From JBGPHT01 sp041484525 (GTDB lineage: Bacteria; Acidobacteriota; Terriglobia; Bryobacterales; Bryobacteraceae), in assembly GCA_041484525.1 (NCBI GenBank), contig JBGPHT010000090.1, positions 1 through 30,867 on the forward strand: DNA of 30,867 bases, read 5' to 3'. Each line of letters opens with the position of its first letter. Position 1 is the first letter of the stretch. Below, piece by piece: positions 1 through 7,987 of the stretch. The translations under genes were made by a program, and so were the position numbers. The notes beneath the pieces were generated by a model. That model saw nothing but the letters and a program-made list of their open reading frames with translations. It was not told where the DNA came from and did not search any database.

Positions 1-357
1 CACGCCCGCGTTGAGGGTTCCCTTCCTAAGCGGATACACCAATCCTGACCTCCCTTCCCTAACCCCAACCGAAACCGGTGTTCTGAATCTCCCTTCCGTC
101 CCCTCGAACGCTCCCCCTCGAAAGTCGCCAGCCTGCGAAGTACCGATACGGTCTGAGGTAGCTCCTTTTTTGAATTTTAAGTGGGAAAGTAGCTAAGCTA
201 GGACCGCGACACCGACCCGGACTTCTCACGCTCAAACCTGCCTTGTGGCTCCTATCGCGGTACGGTGAATGAGGAGCCGCGGACTTTGTGATTTGATGAA
301 ATACCGGCAAGAAGCCTGGCAGCCCCCAACGCGTTAGTGAGAGAGGCTCGACTTACC
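1..357. other. No supported gene at left edge
   Basis: I see no recognisable gene here. The plus-strand frame that is open from the window edge to base 196 gives a Pro/Ser-rich peptide with no family resemblance. The minus-strand frame at 59-310 is equally featureless. A 9-bp direct repeat (CCCCTCGAA at 100-108 and 114-122) and a 7-bp inverted repeat (247-253 with 272-278) are present but too small to interpret. The stretch lies just downstream of the higBA pair and may be remnant intergenic or mobile DNA. Confidence 0.5.
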
Positions 358-663
358 TCAACTCGCGCGCGGGAGGACTTCCTTGGCGATTCGGGCGGCG
401 GCGGTGTCGCGGGCTACGTCCAGTTCGAAGTCCTGTTGCAGGCCTAGCCACAGCTCAGGCGACGTCCGGAAATACCGAGCGAGTCGAAGTGCCATGAGGG
501 CGCTGATGCCGCGCTTTTGATTTACGATCCCCGACACATGATTCGGAGGGACGCGCAGGGATCTGGCGAGTTCATTGATCGACAGCCCGAACGGCTGCAT
601 GAAATCCTCGCGCAGGATTTCTCCGGGATGTACAGGTGCAAGCTTGATTCTTTTTTCTGGCAT
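358..663 (-). CDS. higA: HigA-type antitoxin, XRE family
   Basis: Antitoxin of a HigBA type II toxin-antitoxin pair. It should bind and neutralise HigB and repress the shared promoter. About 101 residues, the usual HigA size. The N-terminal part reads PVHPGEILREDFMQPFGLS, the signature of the HigA/VapI addiction-module subfamily. An HTH follows (INELARSLRVPPNHVSGIV), then the typical ALRLARYF and SPELWLGLQ blocks. I chose the ATG at 663 because AGGGA lies 7 bases upstream of it. A TTG at 687 in the same frame would overlap higB, has no better ribosome site and adds residues the family lacks. The gene lies 10 bases behind higB, the toxin-first order typical of higBA. Confidence 0.9.
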   Translation of the reverse strand: MPEKRIKLAPVHPGEILREDFMQPFGLSINELARSLRVPPNHVSGIVNQKRGISALMALRLARYFRTSPELWLGLQQDFELDVARDTAAARIAKEVLPRAS

Positions 664-673
664 GTGGTAATCC

Positions 674-952
674 CTAATGGTAGTCAATCAGTTCCACGTC
701 GTGCGCTTCGCCGTCGATCCAACGAAAGCAAATCCGATAGCGATCGTTCACCCGAATGCTATACTGCCCGGCTCGGTCACCCTTCAGTGCCTCCAAGCGA
801 TTGCCCGGTGGAACGGCCAGATCGGTCAGAGTTTGCGCGCGATGGAGGAGACGCAGCCTCCGCAGAGCAACCCGGGCAATCGCACGCCAACGGCGGGGCG
901 CCTCGCGAAGGAACAGCAGTTCCGTTTCGCGGTCACCGAACGATCGAATCAC
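674..952 (-). CDS. higB: HigB-type toxin, RelE superfamily
   Basis: Plasmid-maintenance 'killer' toxin of the HigB family, by family knowledge a ribosome-dependent mRNA endonuclease of the RelE fold. The 92 residues match the family length. The conserved core is intact: VPPGNRLEALKGDRAGQYSI, then VNDRYRICFRW and the C-terminal VELIDYH. The arginines and the terminal His region expected of the catalytic surface are present, so the toxin looks functional. Translation starts at a GTG. The -10 box of the promoter ends only 8 bases upstream of this GTG, so the leader is very short. higB is first in the pair and higA follows. The pair is divergent from the rimP operon. Confidence 0.9.
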   Translation of the reverse strand: MIRSFGDRETELLFLREAPRRWRAIARVALRRLRLLHRAQTLTDLAVPPGNRLEALKGDRAGQYSIRVNDRYRICFRWIDGEAHDVELIDYH

Positions 953-959
953 TTCCGCC

Positions 960-990
960 TATTATACTACACATAATACCATCTTGATAA
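960..990 (-). promoter_or_regulatory. higBA promoter with palindromic operator-like site
   Basis: On the minus strand TTATCA (985-990) and a perfect TATAAT (961-966) are separated by 18 bases. A 6-bp inverted repeat, TATTAT (960-965) and ATAATA (973-978), covers the -10 box. Its position makes it a likely HigA or HigBA binding site for autorepression, which is an inference. The AT-rich patch stands out against GC-rich surroundings. Confidence 0.65.
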
Positions 991-1099
991 TAGCTGTCAG
1001 GCTGACCGGGCAACCTGGGGGCGTTCCGGACCATTGTGCCGGCGGCCGGCCGAACTGCCTCGCTTTCCCCGGCGCCACCCCGCCTTTTGCTATCGCCCT

Positions 1100-1128
1100 T
1101 TCATACTGGCCGCTTTCCGCGCTACAAT
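1100..1128 (+). promoter_or_regulatory. Probable sigma-70 promoter of the rimP operon
   Basis: TTCATA (1100-1105) and TACAAT (1123-1128) with a 17-base spacer fit a housekeeping promoter. Transcription would start near 1135, about 18 bases before the leader hairpin and about 75 bases before rimP. The match is 4/6 and 5/6, so this is a prediction only. Confidence 0.5.
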
Positions 1129-1152
1129 ACAGATTGGAGTGTCGGACTAACC

Positions 1153-1176
1153 AAGTGGGCGCAAGCCCACTTTTTT
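1153..1176 (+). terminator. Leader hairpin with T-run before rimP (attenuator-like)
   Basis: AAGTGGGC (1153-1160), a GCAA tetraloop and GCCCACTT (1165-1172) form a perfect 8-bp stem followed by a T-run to 1176. This is a textbook intrinsic terminator shape placed between the predicted promoter and rimP, with no gene upstream on this strand to terminate. It may therefore act as an attenuator in the operon leader. Because nusA is in the operon, feedback by NusA is a reasonable hypothesis, as known for the E. coli rimP-nusA-infB operon. Confidence 0.7.
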
Positions 1177-1212
1177 GTTGGATTTCGCACTCCGGGAACG
1201 ATGAAGGAACCG

Positions 1213-1665
1213 ATGGCGTCCAAGATCGAAGAGATCGCCCAGCGGGTGGCTCAGCCGGAAGGTATAGAAGTCGTCGAGGTGGAAGTCAAAGGCGGCGGTG
1301 GCAACCGGCTGGTGCGGATCTCGATTGACAAACCCGAGGGGGTAACCCACGGGGATTGCGAATTCGTGTCGCATCAGGTAGGCACCATTCTGGATGTGGA
1401 AGACATTATCCCGACCGGGCGGTATACGCTGGAGGTCAGCTCTCCGGGAGTCGAACGGAAGCTTATCAAGCCGCGGGATTTCGAGCGCTTCCAGGGGAAG
1501 AAGGCCAGAATCGTACTCAGCCAACCGCTCGACGGACGCAGCAATTGGGAAGGCACGCTGGCCGGGTTCGCCGCGGGCGAAATCACGCTCGAAACGCAAC
1601 CGGGCCAAACCATACGGTTCCCGCTCGAACAGGTTCAGAAGGCCAACCTGAAGTTCGAGTGGTAA
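1213..1665 (+). CDS. rimP: Ribosome maturation factor RimP
   Basis: RimP assists maturation of the 30S ribosomal subunit. The sequence has the N-terminal RimP domain (VEVEVKGGGGNRLVRISID, then GVTHGDCEFVSHQVGTILD), the hallmark YTLEVSSPGVERKL, and a C-terminal SH3-like domain ending in VQKANLKFEW. The length of about 150 residues is normal. I place the start at the ATG at 1213, which gives MASKIEEI and has AAGGA 4 bases upstream. An in-frame ATG at 1201 would add four residues (MKEP) and is a real alternative. The gene leads the conserved rimP-nusA-infB order and sits behind a promoter and an attenuator-like hairpin. Confidence 0.95.
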   Translation: MASKIEEIAQRVAQPEGIEVVEVEVKGGGGNRLVRISIDKPEGVTHGDCEFVSHQVGTILDVEDIIPTGRYTLEVSSPGVERKLIKPRDFERFQGKKARIVLSQPLDGRSNWEGTLAGFAAGEITLETQPGQTIRFPLEQVQKANLKFEW

Positions 1666-1720
1666 GCCCGCCCGAGGAAGAAATTTACCGGGACAAACTG
1701 GTTCGAAGGATGAGGGCACA

Positions 1721-3289
1721 TTGGAAACGATCTTTCAATCCATCGAGATTCTGAGTAAGGAAAAGGGTATCGATCCGCAGATCGTCCTGGATGCGGTGAA
1801 GGACGCGATGCTGATCGCGGCCCGCAAACATTACCGCACGAATGAGGATTACTTCGCGGACATGGATCCGAAAACCGGCGCCATCCAACTCTATGCCGTC
1901 AAGAAAGTCGTCGAGACGGTGGAGGATTCGGTGCACGAAATGATCCTCGGCGAGGCGCGCAAGATCGACCCCAATATCGAGGTCGGCGCAGAGGTTCGCA
2001 TTCAAAAGAACACCGAGGCACTGGGCAGGATTTCGGCGCAGACGGCCAAGCAGGTGATTTTCCAGAAGGTCCGCGAAGCCGAGCGCGAGACGGTTTACAA
2101 CGAATACTCGGGGCGCACGGGCGAGTTGGTAAACTGCACCATCAAGCGCGTCGAAGGTCCGGATTATATTTTGGATCTCGGCAAGACCGAGGCCAAGCTA
2201 CCCAAGAAGGAACAGTCGCGCCTGGAAGGCTACAGCGTGGGCGACCGCGTACGCTGCGTGATCAAGCTGGTGGACAAGTCGAGCAAGGGGCCGGGCGTGC
2301 TGGTGTCGCGCGCGGCGCCGGAACTCGTGATGCGGCTGTTCGAACAGGAAGTGCCCGAGATCTACGACAGCACAGTGGTGATCAAGGGCTGCGCGCGCGA
2401 GCCGGGCGAGCGGACCAAGATCGCGGTGCAGAGCCGCGACCGCGACGTGGATAGCGTGGGCGCCTGCGTCGGCATGAAGGGCATGCGGGTGCAGTCGATC
2501 ATTCGCGAGCTGCGCGGCGAGAAGATCGACATCATCGAATACTCGGAAGACTCGGTGGTGTTCGCGACGCACGCGCTGAGTCCGGCGAAGGTGAGCCGCA
2601 TCACAGTGGTCGACCCCATCGAGAAGCACATGGAAGTGATCGTGGACGACTCGCAGTTGTCGCTCGCGATCGGCAAGAAGGGGCAGAACGTACGGCTGGC
2701 GGCCAAGCTGCTGGGCTGGAAGATCGACATCAAGAGCGAGGAAGAGAAGCGGCAGGAAGTGGAGTCGCAGATGGCCGCGCTGGTGGCGCCGGGCGCGCCG
2801 GTGTCGGTGCTGATCGATTACGGACTGCAGGAAAAGGTGCTCGAAAAACTGGTCGAGGCCGGCGTCGGCACCATCGAGAAGCTGGGCGGAATGACGCCCG
2901 AGCAGCTCGAGGAAATTCCGGGGATCGGCTTAAAGGCGGTCGAGCATATCCAGGAATCCGTGAACGCCTACTACAGCCAGTTCGAGGAGCAGCAGGACGG
3001 CGTCGCGCCGGAACACCACGCGGCGGCGGCGTCAGATGCGAGCGTGCTCGAGGAAGAAGTAGCGGACTCCGGGGCGGCCGCAGCAGAGCCTGTCGAGCCC
3101 GTGTCCGAAGCCGTGAGTGCGGAGGAAGCGGTCGAGCCGGCCCTGGAGAGCGCCCCCGTGCAGGACGAGGTCCCATCGGTCTCCGAAACCGATGAAAATA
3201 CGGAACAGTTTGGTACCATATCAGATGCGGGTTCCCCAACTGACAACCAGGCGGATGGTGGCGGCGATGGCAAAGAAGGTGGCCAGTAG
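1721..3289 (+). CDS. nusA: Transcription termination/antitermination factor NusA
   Basis: NusA binds RNA polymerase and modulates pausing, termination and antitermination. Domains in order: N-terminal polymerase-binding domain (about 1-130), S1 domain (about 134-200), KH1 (GACVGMKGMRVQSI at 247-260) and KH2 (LAIGKKGQNVRLAAK around 315-329). A helix-hairpin-helix-like segment (LEEIPGIGLKAVEHI, about 396-410) follows, then an acidic Ala/Glu-rich tail of about 100 residues. The tail is longer than in Bacillus NusA and is probably disordered. Translation starts at TTG (1721), supported by GAGGG 4 bases upstream and by the family start METIFQSIEILSKEK. The gap to rimP is 55 bases. Confidence 0.96.
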   Translation: METIFQSIEILSKEKGIDPQIVLDAVKDAMLIAARKHYRTNEDYFADMDPKTGAIQLYAVKKVVETVEDSVHEMILGEARKIDPNIEVGAEVRIQKNTEALGRISAQTAKQVIFQKVREAERETVYNEYSGRTGELVNCTIKRVEGPDYILDLGKTEAKLPKKEQSRLEGYSVGDRVRCVIKLVDKSSKGPGVLVSRAAPELVMRLFEQEVPEIYDSTVVIKGCAREPGERTKIAVQSRDRDVDSVGACVGMKGMRVQSIIRELRGEKIDIIEYSEDSVVFATHALSPAKVSRITVVDPIEKHMEVIVDDSQLSLAIGKKGQNVRLAAKLLGWKIDIKSEEEKRQEVESQMAALVAPGAPVSVLIDYGLQEKVLEKLVEAGVGTIEKLGGMTPEQLEEIPGIGLKAVEHIQESVNAYYSQFEEQQDGVAPEHHAAAASDASVLEEEVADSGAAAAEPVEPVSEAVSAEEAVEPALESAPVQDEVPSVSETDENTEQFGTISDAGSPTDNQADGGGDGKEGGQ

Positions 3290-3326
3290 CCAACGCCTCC
3301 CCAAGTAGATGCTGATAGCTTTCTCT

Positions 3327-6296
3327 ATGAAGAAGATTCGAATTAACGAGCTGGCGCGAGAGTTGGAAGTCAAGGCTCACGAGATTCTGGACCGGCTCAC
3401 CGAACTGGGCGTCACGGAAAAAAAGACGCACTCCAGCTCCATCGATGAAGACGTGGCGCTGAAGCTGCGCCGGCTGTACGGATTCGATGTCCCGTATGAA
3501 TCGGGACCCGAGGGCGCCACCGAAGAGGAAGCCGAAGAGGCTCCGGTCGAAACCGGCGCGGAGGCGGCTCCGATGGAGACGGCGCCCGCACCGGCCGCCC
3601 CGTCGCCTGCCGCGACCTCGCAGGTGACCGAAGAAAGGCCGGCGACGGAGAAGGTAGCGGTTCCGCCGCCCGCCGCTTCGCAGGTCGCTCCGGTTCGCCC
3701 GCCGCTGGCGCCGGGCCGTCCGATTTCTCCGCCGGTCGCGCCGGTCGGATCTCCGCGTCCCGCCGCGCCGCCGCAACCGCCTGCGCAGATGCCGCCCGCC
3801 TCGGTGACGGCTCCGGGCCGTCCGACGCCCGCTGCTGTGAAGCCCGTTCCCGCGGCCGGTGCAGGGCCTTCCCCCAGACCGGGCCAGATTCTTTCGGGAC
3901 CGCGCGCGCCGCTGCCGGCTGGAACGCCGGAAGGAGCGCGTCCCGGCGCACCGAGTGCGCTGCAGCGTCCTTCGATCGTTCAACGCCGTCCTGAGGCCGG
4001 TCGCGACATGCCGCGTCCGGAAGGTCCGCGCACGGAAGTTCCCCGCGAAGTTCGCACTATGGGCCCCGGCGCTCCGTCGGGGCCGCCCGCGGCTTCGCGG
4101 CCACTCGCAGGACAGCCGGCAGCGCGTCCTGTCGTGCCACCGCGTGCCGACCTGGCTGCGAAACTTTTGGCGCCGCGCACCGAGGGCACGCGTTCCATGC
4201 CGGCGCCGCCCATGGCGCCGCGTCCCGGAATTCCGAAGGCCCCGAGCACGCCGGTACCGGGGCAGCCGATCTATCGCGGACCGATCCGTCCCGGCCAGCC
4301 GCTGGTGCAGAGGCCGGGAATGCGCACCATCGCGCCGGGGCGTCCCGGTGGGCCGAGGCCGCAACATCCGACCACGCCGCGTGGAGCAATGGGTCCGGGT
4401 CTGGCGCCGCCCATCGTGGATCAACCGCGCGGGCGCCCGGGCGACCGGCGTCCGGTGCGGCAACAGCGCGAGCGTCCCGAAGAAGAAAGAGTCCTGCGCG
4501 GACCGTCTCGGCGACGTGAGGAACAGGGGCCGCCGCCCATCAATCGCGAGATCACGATTTCAGAAGGCATCACGGTGAAGGAGCTTTCCGAAAAGCTCGA
4601 CGTGAAGGCCAACCTGGTAATCAAGAAGCTGCTCGATCGCGGCATCTTCGCCACCATCAACCAGACCCTCGACGGGAAGCTGGCGACGGAGATGGCGCGC
4701 GATTTCGGCGCGTCCACGGCGACGGTGACGTACGAAACCGAGGCCATGGCGGCGGTGGAAGAGGCGGAGGATCAGAAGGACCTGCTCCGGCGCGCGCCCG
4801 TGGTCACCATCATGGGGCACGTGGATCACGGCAAGACATCGCTGCTCGACGGCATCCGCGAAGCCAACGTGGCGGGGCGCGAGGCGGGCGGGATCACGCA
4901 GCATATCGGCGCCTATCAGGTGGAGTTGAAGGGGCGCAAGATCGTGTTCATCGACACCCCCGGTCACGAAGCGTTCACTCGCATGCGAGCGCGCGGCGCC
5001 AAGGTCACGGACATCGTGGTGCTGGTGGTGGCGGCGGATGACGGCGTGATGCCGCAGACGCTCGAAGCCATCGACCACGCCAAAGCGGCCAAGGTGCCGA
5101 TCATAGTGGCCATCAACAAGATCGATAGGCCGGATGCTCAGCCGGAACGCATCAAGCAGCAGCTTGCCGACCGCGGCCTGCTGGCGGAAGACTGGGGCGG
5201 CGATACGGTGATGGTGCCGGTCTCGGCCAAGACCCATCAGAACCTCGATCTGATGCTCGAAATGATCCTGCTGGTGGCGGACATGCTGGACCTGAAGGCG
5301 AACCCGGCGCGGCCGGCCATGGGAACGGTGATCGAAGCGCAGCTCGACCGCGGGCGCGGACCGGTGGCGACGGTGCTGGTGCGCAACGGCACGCTTTCGG
5401 TGGGCGATTTCTTCATCGTGGGCTCGGTGTTCGGCAAAGTGCGCGCGATGATGAACGATCGCGGCGCGCAGGTGCGGAAGGCCGAACCGTCCACGCCGGT
5501 GGAGGTGCTCGGTCTGGAGTCGCTGCCCGAAGCGGGCGATGACTTCCAGGTGGTGACGGACACGGCGAAAGCTAAGCAGATCGTCAACTACCGCGACCAG
5601 AGGGCGCGCGAGGCGGCGCTGGCGAAGTCGAGCCGGCTTACGCTCGAGCAACTGCACAAGCAGATGCAGGCGGGCGAGGTCAAGGAACTGCCGCTCATCA
5701 TCAAGACCGACGTGGGAGGCTCGGCCGAAGTGCTCACCGAGACCCTGCAGAAGCTCTCGAACGACAAGGTGAAGATCCGCGTGATTCACTCGGGTGTGGG
5801 GGCGATCAACGAATCGGACGTGCTGCTGGCGTCCACGTCGAACGCCATCGTGATCGGGTTCAACGTGCGGCCGGAACGCAAGGCGGAGGCGGTGGCGGAG
5901 CAGGAGAAGGTGGATATCCGCCTGCACACCATCATTTACAACATCACCGACGAAGTGAAGCGCGCCATGACCGGGCTGCTCGAGCCGGTGTACAAGGAAG
6001 TCTACCGGGGCAAGGCCGAAGTGCGCGACACCTTCCGCATCTCGAAGGTGGGCGCGGTGGCGGGCTGCCAGGTGTTGGACGGCACGATCGCGCGCGATTC
6101 CGAAGCGCGGCTGCTGCGCGACAACGTGGTGGTCTACACCGGTAAGATTGCGTCGCTACGCCGTTTCAAGGACGACGTGAGCGAAGTGAAGACCGGCATG
6201 GAGTGCGGCATCACGCTCGAGAATTTCTCGGACGTCAAGACGGGCGACGTGATCGAGGCGTTCAAGACGGAGCGCGTGGCCAACGAAGCCGCGTAA
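3327..6296 (+). CDS. infB: Translation initiation factor IF-2
   Basis: IF-2 is the GTPase that brings initiator fMet-tRNA to the ribosome. The first IF2_N domain (KIRINELARELEVKAHEIL) is at 1-50. It is followed by a Pro/Ala/Arg-rich linker of more than 300 residues, then a second IF2_N domain near 408-460. The GTPase domain shows G1 GHVDHGKT at 497-504, G2 around GGITQHIGAY, G3 DTPGHEAF, G4 NKID and G5 SAK. The remaining IF-2 domains run to the C-terminus. The protein is about 989 residues, at the long end for the family because of the linker. I chose the ATG at 3327 because MKKIRINELA is the usual family start. An ATG at 3309 would add six residues, and neither start has a clear ribosome site. 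nusA ends 37 bases upstream. Confidence 0.96.
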   Translation: MKKIRINELARELEVKAHEILDRLTELGVTEKKTHSSSIDEDVALKLRRLYGFDVPYESGPEGATEEEAEEAPVETGAEAAPMETAPAPAAPSPAATSQVTEERPATEKVAVPPPAASQVAPVRPPLAPGRPISPPVAPVGSPRPAAPPQPPAQMPPASVTAPGRPTPAAVKPVPAAGAGPSPRPGQILSGPRAPLPAGTPEGARPGAPSALQRPSIVQRRPEAGRDMPRPEGPRTEVPREVRTMGPGAPSGPPAASRPLAGQPAARPVVPPRADLAAKLLAPRTEGTRSMPAPPMAPRPGIPKAPSTPVPGQPIYRGPIRPGQPLVQRPGMRTIAPGRPGGPRPQHPTTPRGAMGPGLAPPIVDQPRGRPGDRRPVRQQRERPEEERVLRGPSRRREEQGPPPINREITISEGITVKELSEKLDVKANLVIKKLLDRGIFATINQTLDGKLATEMARDFGASTATVTYETEAMAAVEEAEDQKDLLRRAPVVTIMGHVDHGKTSLLDGIREANVAGREAGGITQHIGAYQVELKGRKIVFIDTPGHEAFTRMRARGAKVTDIVVLVVAADDGVMPQTLEAIDHAKAAKVPIIVAINKIDRPDAQPERIKQQLADRGLLAEDWGGDTVMVPVSAKTHQNLDLMLEMILLVADMLDLKANPARPAMGTVIEAQLDRGRGPVATVLVRNGTLSVGDFFIVGSVFGKVRAMMNDRGAQVRKAEPSTPVEVLGLESLPEAGDDFQVVTDTAKAKQIVNYRDQRAREAALAKSSRLTLEQLHKQMQAGEVKELPLIIKTDVGGSAEVLTETLQKLSNDKVKIRVIHSGVGAINESDVLLASTSNAIVIGFNVRPERKAEAVAEQEKVDIRLHTIIYNITDEVKRAMTGLLEPVYKEVYRGKAEVRDTFRISKVGAVAGCQVLDGTIARDSEARLLRDNVVVYTGKIASLRRFKDDVSEVKTGMECGITLENFSDVKTGDVIEAFKTERVANEAA

Positions 6297-6300
6297 TGCG

Positions 6301-6585
6301 ATGGCCGTAATCGGCGTCCTGACGTTAGAGCTGCGGCTGGAGAATTCGCACTCGCTGAAAGACAAGCGGCACGTGGTGCAGAGTCTGAAGGACCGGCTGC
6401 GAAGCAAGTTCAACGTGGCGGTGGCGGAGATCGATTGCCAGGAATTGTGGCAGCGTGGAGTGGTGGCGGCGGTGACGGTCTCGAGCGACCACGTGTTTGC
6501 GGAAAAGGTATTGCGGTCGGTAGAGGACGAGGCGGCTGCGATCCTAGGCGGCGAGTTGGTCGACTCCACCGTGGAGTGGTTATGA
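6301..6585 (+). CDS. ylxP: YlxP family protein (DUF503)
   Basis: A 94-residue DUF503/YlxP protein. Characteristic features are the start AVIGVLTLELRLENSHSLKDKR, the segment VVQSLKDRLRSKFNVAVAEID and the C-terminal block. DUF503 genes commonly sit between infB and rbfA in Gram-positive bacteria and in some other phyla, as here. Function is not established; a role in ribosome assembly or translation is inferred only from location. It begins 4 bases after the infB stop, so it is almost certainly co-transcribed and possibly translationally coupled. A small GC-rich hairpin (GGGGC/GCCCC, 6592-6606) lies between it and rbfA. Confidence 0.9.
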   Translation: MAVIGVLTLELRLENSHSLKDKRHVVQSLKDRLRSKFNVAVAEIDCQELWQRGVVAAVTVSSDHVFAEKVLRSVEDEAAAILGGELVDSTVEWL

Positions 6586-6618
6586 GAGAGGGGCCCGAAG
6601 CCCCCACCCAGGTGTCTC

Positions 6619-6978
6619 ATGGATGAGCGGCGCACATTGCGGGTCTCGGAGACGGTTCGCGAGGAACTGGCCGAGATCATCGGTTTCGAACTGAACGATC
6701 CGCGGCTCCTGACCGTGGAAGTGACTGAAGTACAGGTCAGCCCGGATTCGCGATATGCCTCGGTGAAAGTGGCGATTCGCGACGAGCGCAAGCAAAAGGA
6801 GGCGCTCGAAGCGCTGGAACATGCCAAGAGTTATTTGCGGCGGGAGCTGGCATCCCGGCTGATGCTCCGGCGTGTTCCGGAGCTGCATTTCGACCGGGAT
6901 CGCAACCCGGACGTCGAAGGCCGCATCGATTTCCTGCTGAAACGGGCGAAAAAATCTCGTGGGCGCACTGAAAATTAG
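6619..6978 (+). CDS. rbfA: Ribosome-binding factor A
   Basis: RbfA is a KH-type factor needed for 16S rRNA processing and 30S maturation. The 119 residues match the family. Typical elements are RTLRVSETVREELAEII, LNDPRLLTVEVTEVQVSPD, then YASVKVAI and the C-terminal RRVPELHFDRD. The start is the ATG at 6619, preceded by AGGTG. In many genomes truB or nrnA follows rbfA. Here the reading frame runs 20 bases into apbE instead, linking ribosome assembly to a flavinylation and heme block. Confidence 0.95.
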   Translation: MDERRTLRVSETVREELAEIIGFELNDPRLLTVEVTEVQVSPDSRYASVKVAIRDERKQKEALEALEHAKSYLRRELASRLMLRRVPELHFDRDRNPDVEGRIDFLLKRAKKSRGRTEN

Positions 6979-7987
6979 CCCTAAAATAAACCAATTTGTG
7001 TTAGTTTTGTTTCTGTTGGGGGCAGTCGTAGTGTCTCTCGCGGGCCGGCAACGGACGCGGGCGGAGGGGCCGGAGTTAGTGCGGCTCGAAAAGACACTCG
7101 ATGCCATGGGATCCAGTTATTCGATCGTTCTCTACGGACACGACCGGGTGCGGATGGAGGCGGCGGTGGATGCCGCCATGGACGAGGCGCAGCGGCTCGA
7201 CGCATTGCTTTCGAACTACAAGCCCGAAAGCGAATGGAGCCAGGTTAACCGCTACGCGGCGGAGAGGCCGGTGAAAATATCGCCGGAGCTGTTCCGTCTG
7301 CTGGCGGAATGCCTGCGATACAGCCGCCAAAGCGAAGGGGCATTCGATATCACGGTGGGACCCTTGATGAAGGTGTGGGGATTTTATAAGGGTACGGGAC
7401 ACCTGCCGCATCGGCCGGAGATCGCGGTCGCGCTGGCCAAGGTGGGATACCGGCACGTACACATGGATGTGGAGTATCTCACAGTGCGGTTCGACCGTGC
7501 AGGCGTCGAGATGGATCCGGGCGGCATCGGCAAAGGGTACGCGGTCGATCGCATGGTGGACGTTTTGAGACAGAAAGGATTCGATACCGCTCTCGTAGCG
7601 GGGTCGGATAGCAGTATTTATGGAATGGGGGCGCCGCCCGCGGACCCGAAGGGTTGGCCGGTTTCGATCCGCGACCCCAGGGACGCGCGGAAGACGGTGG
7701 CGGAGGTGTTTCTGAAGGACTCGTCGATGTCCACCTCCGGCAACTACGAGAAATTTTTCCGGGCGGAGGGCAGGATCTACGCCCACATCATGGACCCGCG
7801 GACCGGCTATCCGGCGCAGGGGACGTTGTCGGTTTCGGTGATCGCGCCGCGCACTATCGATAGCGAGGCGTGGGCCAAACCGTATTTTGTGAATGGCCGC
7901 CAGTGGGCGGCGAAGCACAGACCAAAGGATTACCGCGTGTACTTTTGCGAAGACAGGATGGAACAGCCATGCGCGTGGCTCCAATGA
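6959..7987 (+). CDS. apbE: FAD:protein FMN transferase (ApbE family)
   Basis: ApbE proteins transfer FMN from FAD to Thr/Ser residues of exported redox proteins such as Nqr/Rnf subunits. The start is a GTG overlapping rbfA by 20 bases. A hydrophobic N-terminus (residues 12-30) looks like a signal peptide or anchor, consistent with periplasmic work. Family motifs are present: MDPGGIGKGYAVD (185-197), SMSTSGNYEKFF (256-267) and HIMDPRTGYP (276-285). An oddity lies in the C-terminal metal-binding block. There the usual D-A-L-x-T arrangement reads E303-A-W-A-K307-P, so the expected Asp and Thr are Glu and Lys. It may therefore bind metal differently or be altered in activity. No target flavoprotein gene is visible nearby. 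The stop overlaps the hemE start (ATGA). Confidence 0.88.
   Translation: MGALKISPKINQFVLVLFLLGAVVVSLAGRQRTRAEGPELVRLEKTLDAMGSSYSIVLYGHDRVRMEAAVDAAMDEAQRLDALLSNYKPESEWSQVNRYAAERPVKISPELFRLLAECLRYSRQSEGAFDITVGPLMKVWGFYKGTGHLPHRPEIAVALAKVGYRHVHMDVEYLTVRFDRAGVEMDPGGIGKGYAVDRMVDVLRQKGFDTALVAGSDSSIYGMGAPPADPKGWPVSIRDPRDARKTVAEVFLKDSSMSTSGNYEKFFRAEGRIYAHIMDPRTGYPAQGTLSVSVIAPRTIDSEAWAKPYFVNGRQWAAKHRPKDYRVYFCEDRMEQPCAWLQ

Noticed and set aside
49..70. G-rich minus-strand tract as a G-quadruplex
   Set aside because: Only three runs of three or more G are close together; the fourth is two G, so the pattern is incomplete.
247..278. 7-bp inverted repeat as a terminator or small RNA
   Set aside because: Loop of 18 bases, no T-run and no promoter nearby; chance is likely.
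2730..4463. Long minus-strand open frame opposite nusA/infB
   Set aside because: Arg/Pro-rich low-complexity peptide produced by the GC-rich code of the IF-2 linker on the other strand; no family resemblance.
3400..4500. Repetitive Pro/Ala/Arg segment in infB as a repeat element
   Set aside because: It is the known variable linker of IF-2, in frame and flanked by both IF2_N domains.
4560..5927. Long minus-strand frame opposite infB
   Set aside because: Composition dominated by His/Arg/Leu, typical of an antisense shadow of a GC-rich gene; infB on the plus strand is unmistakable.
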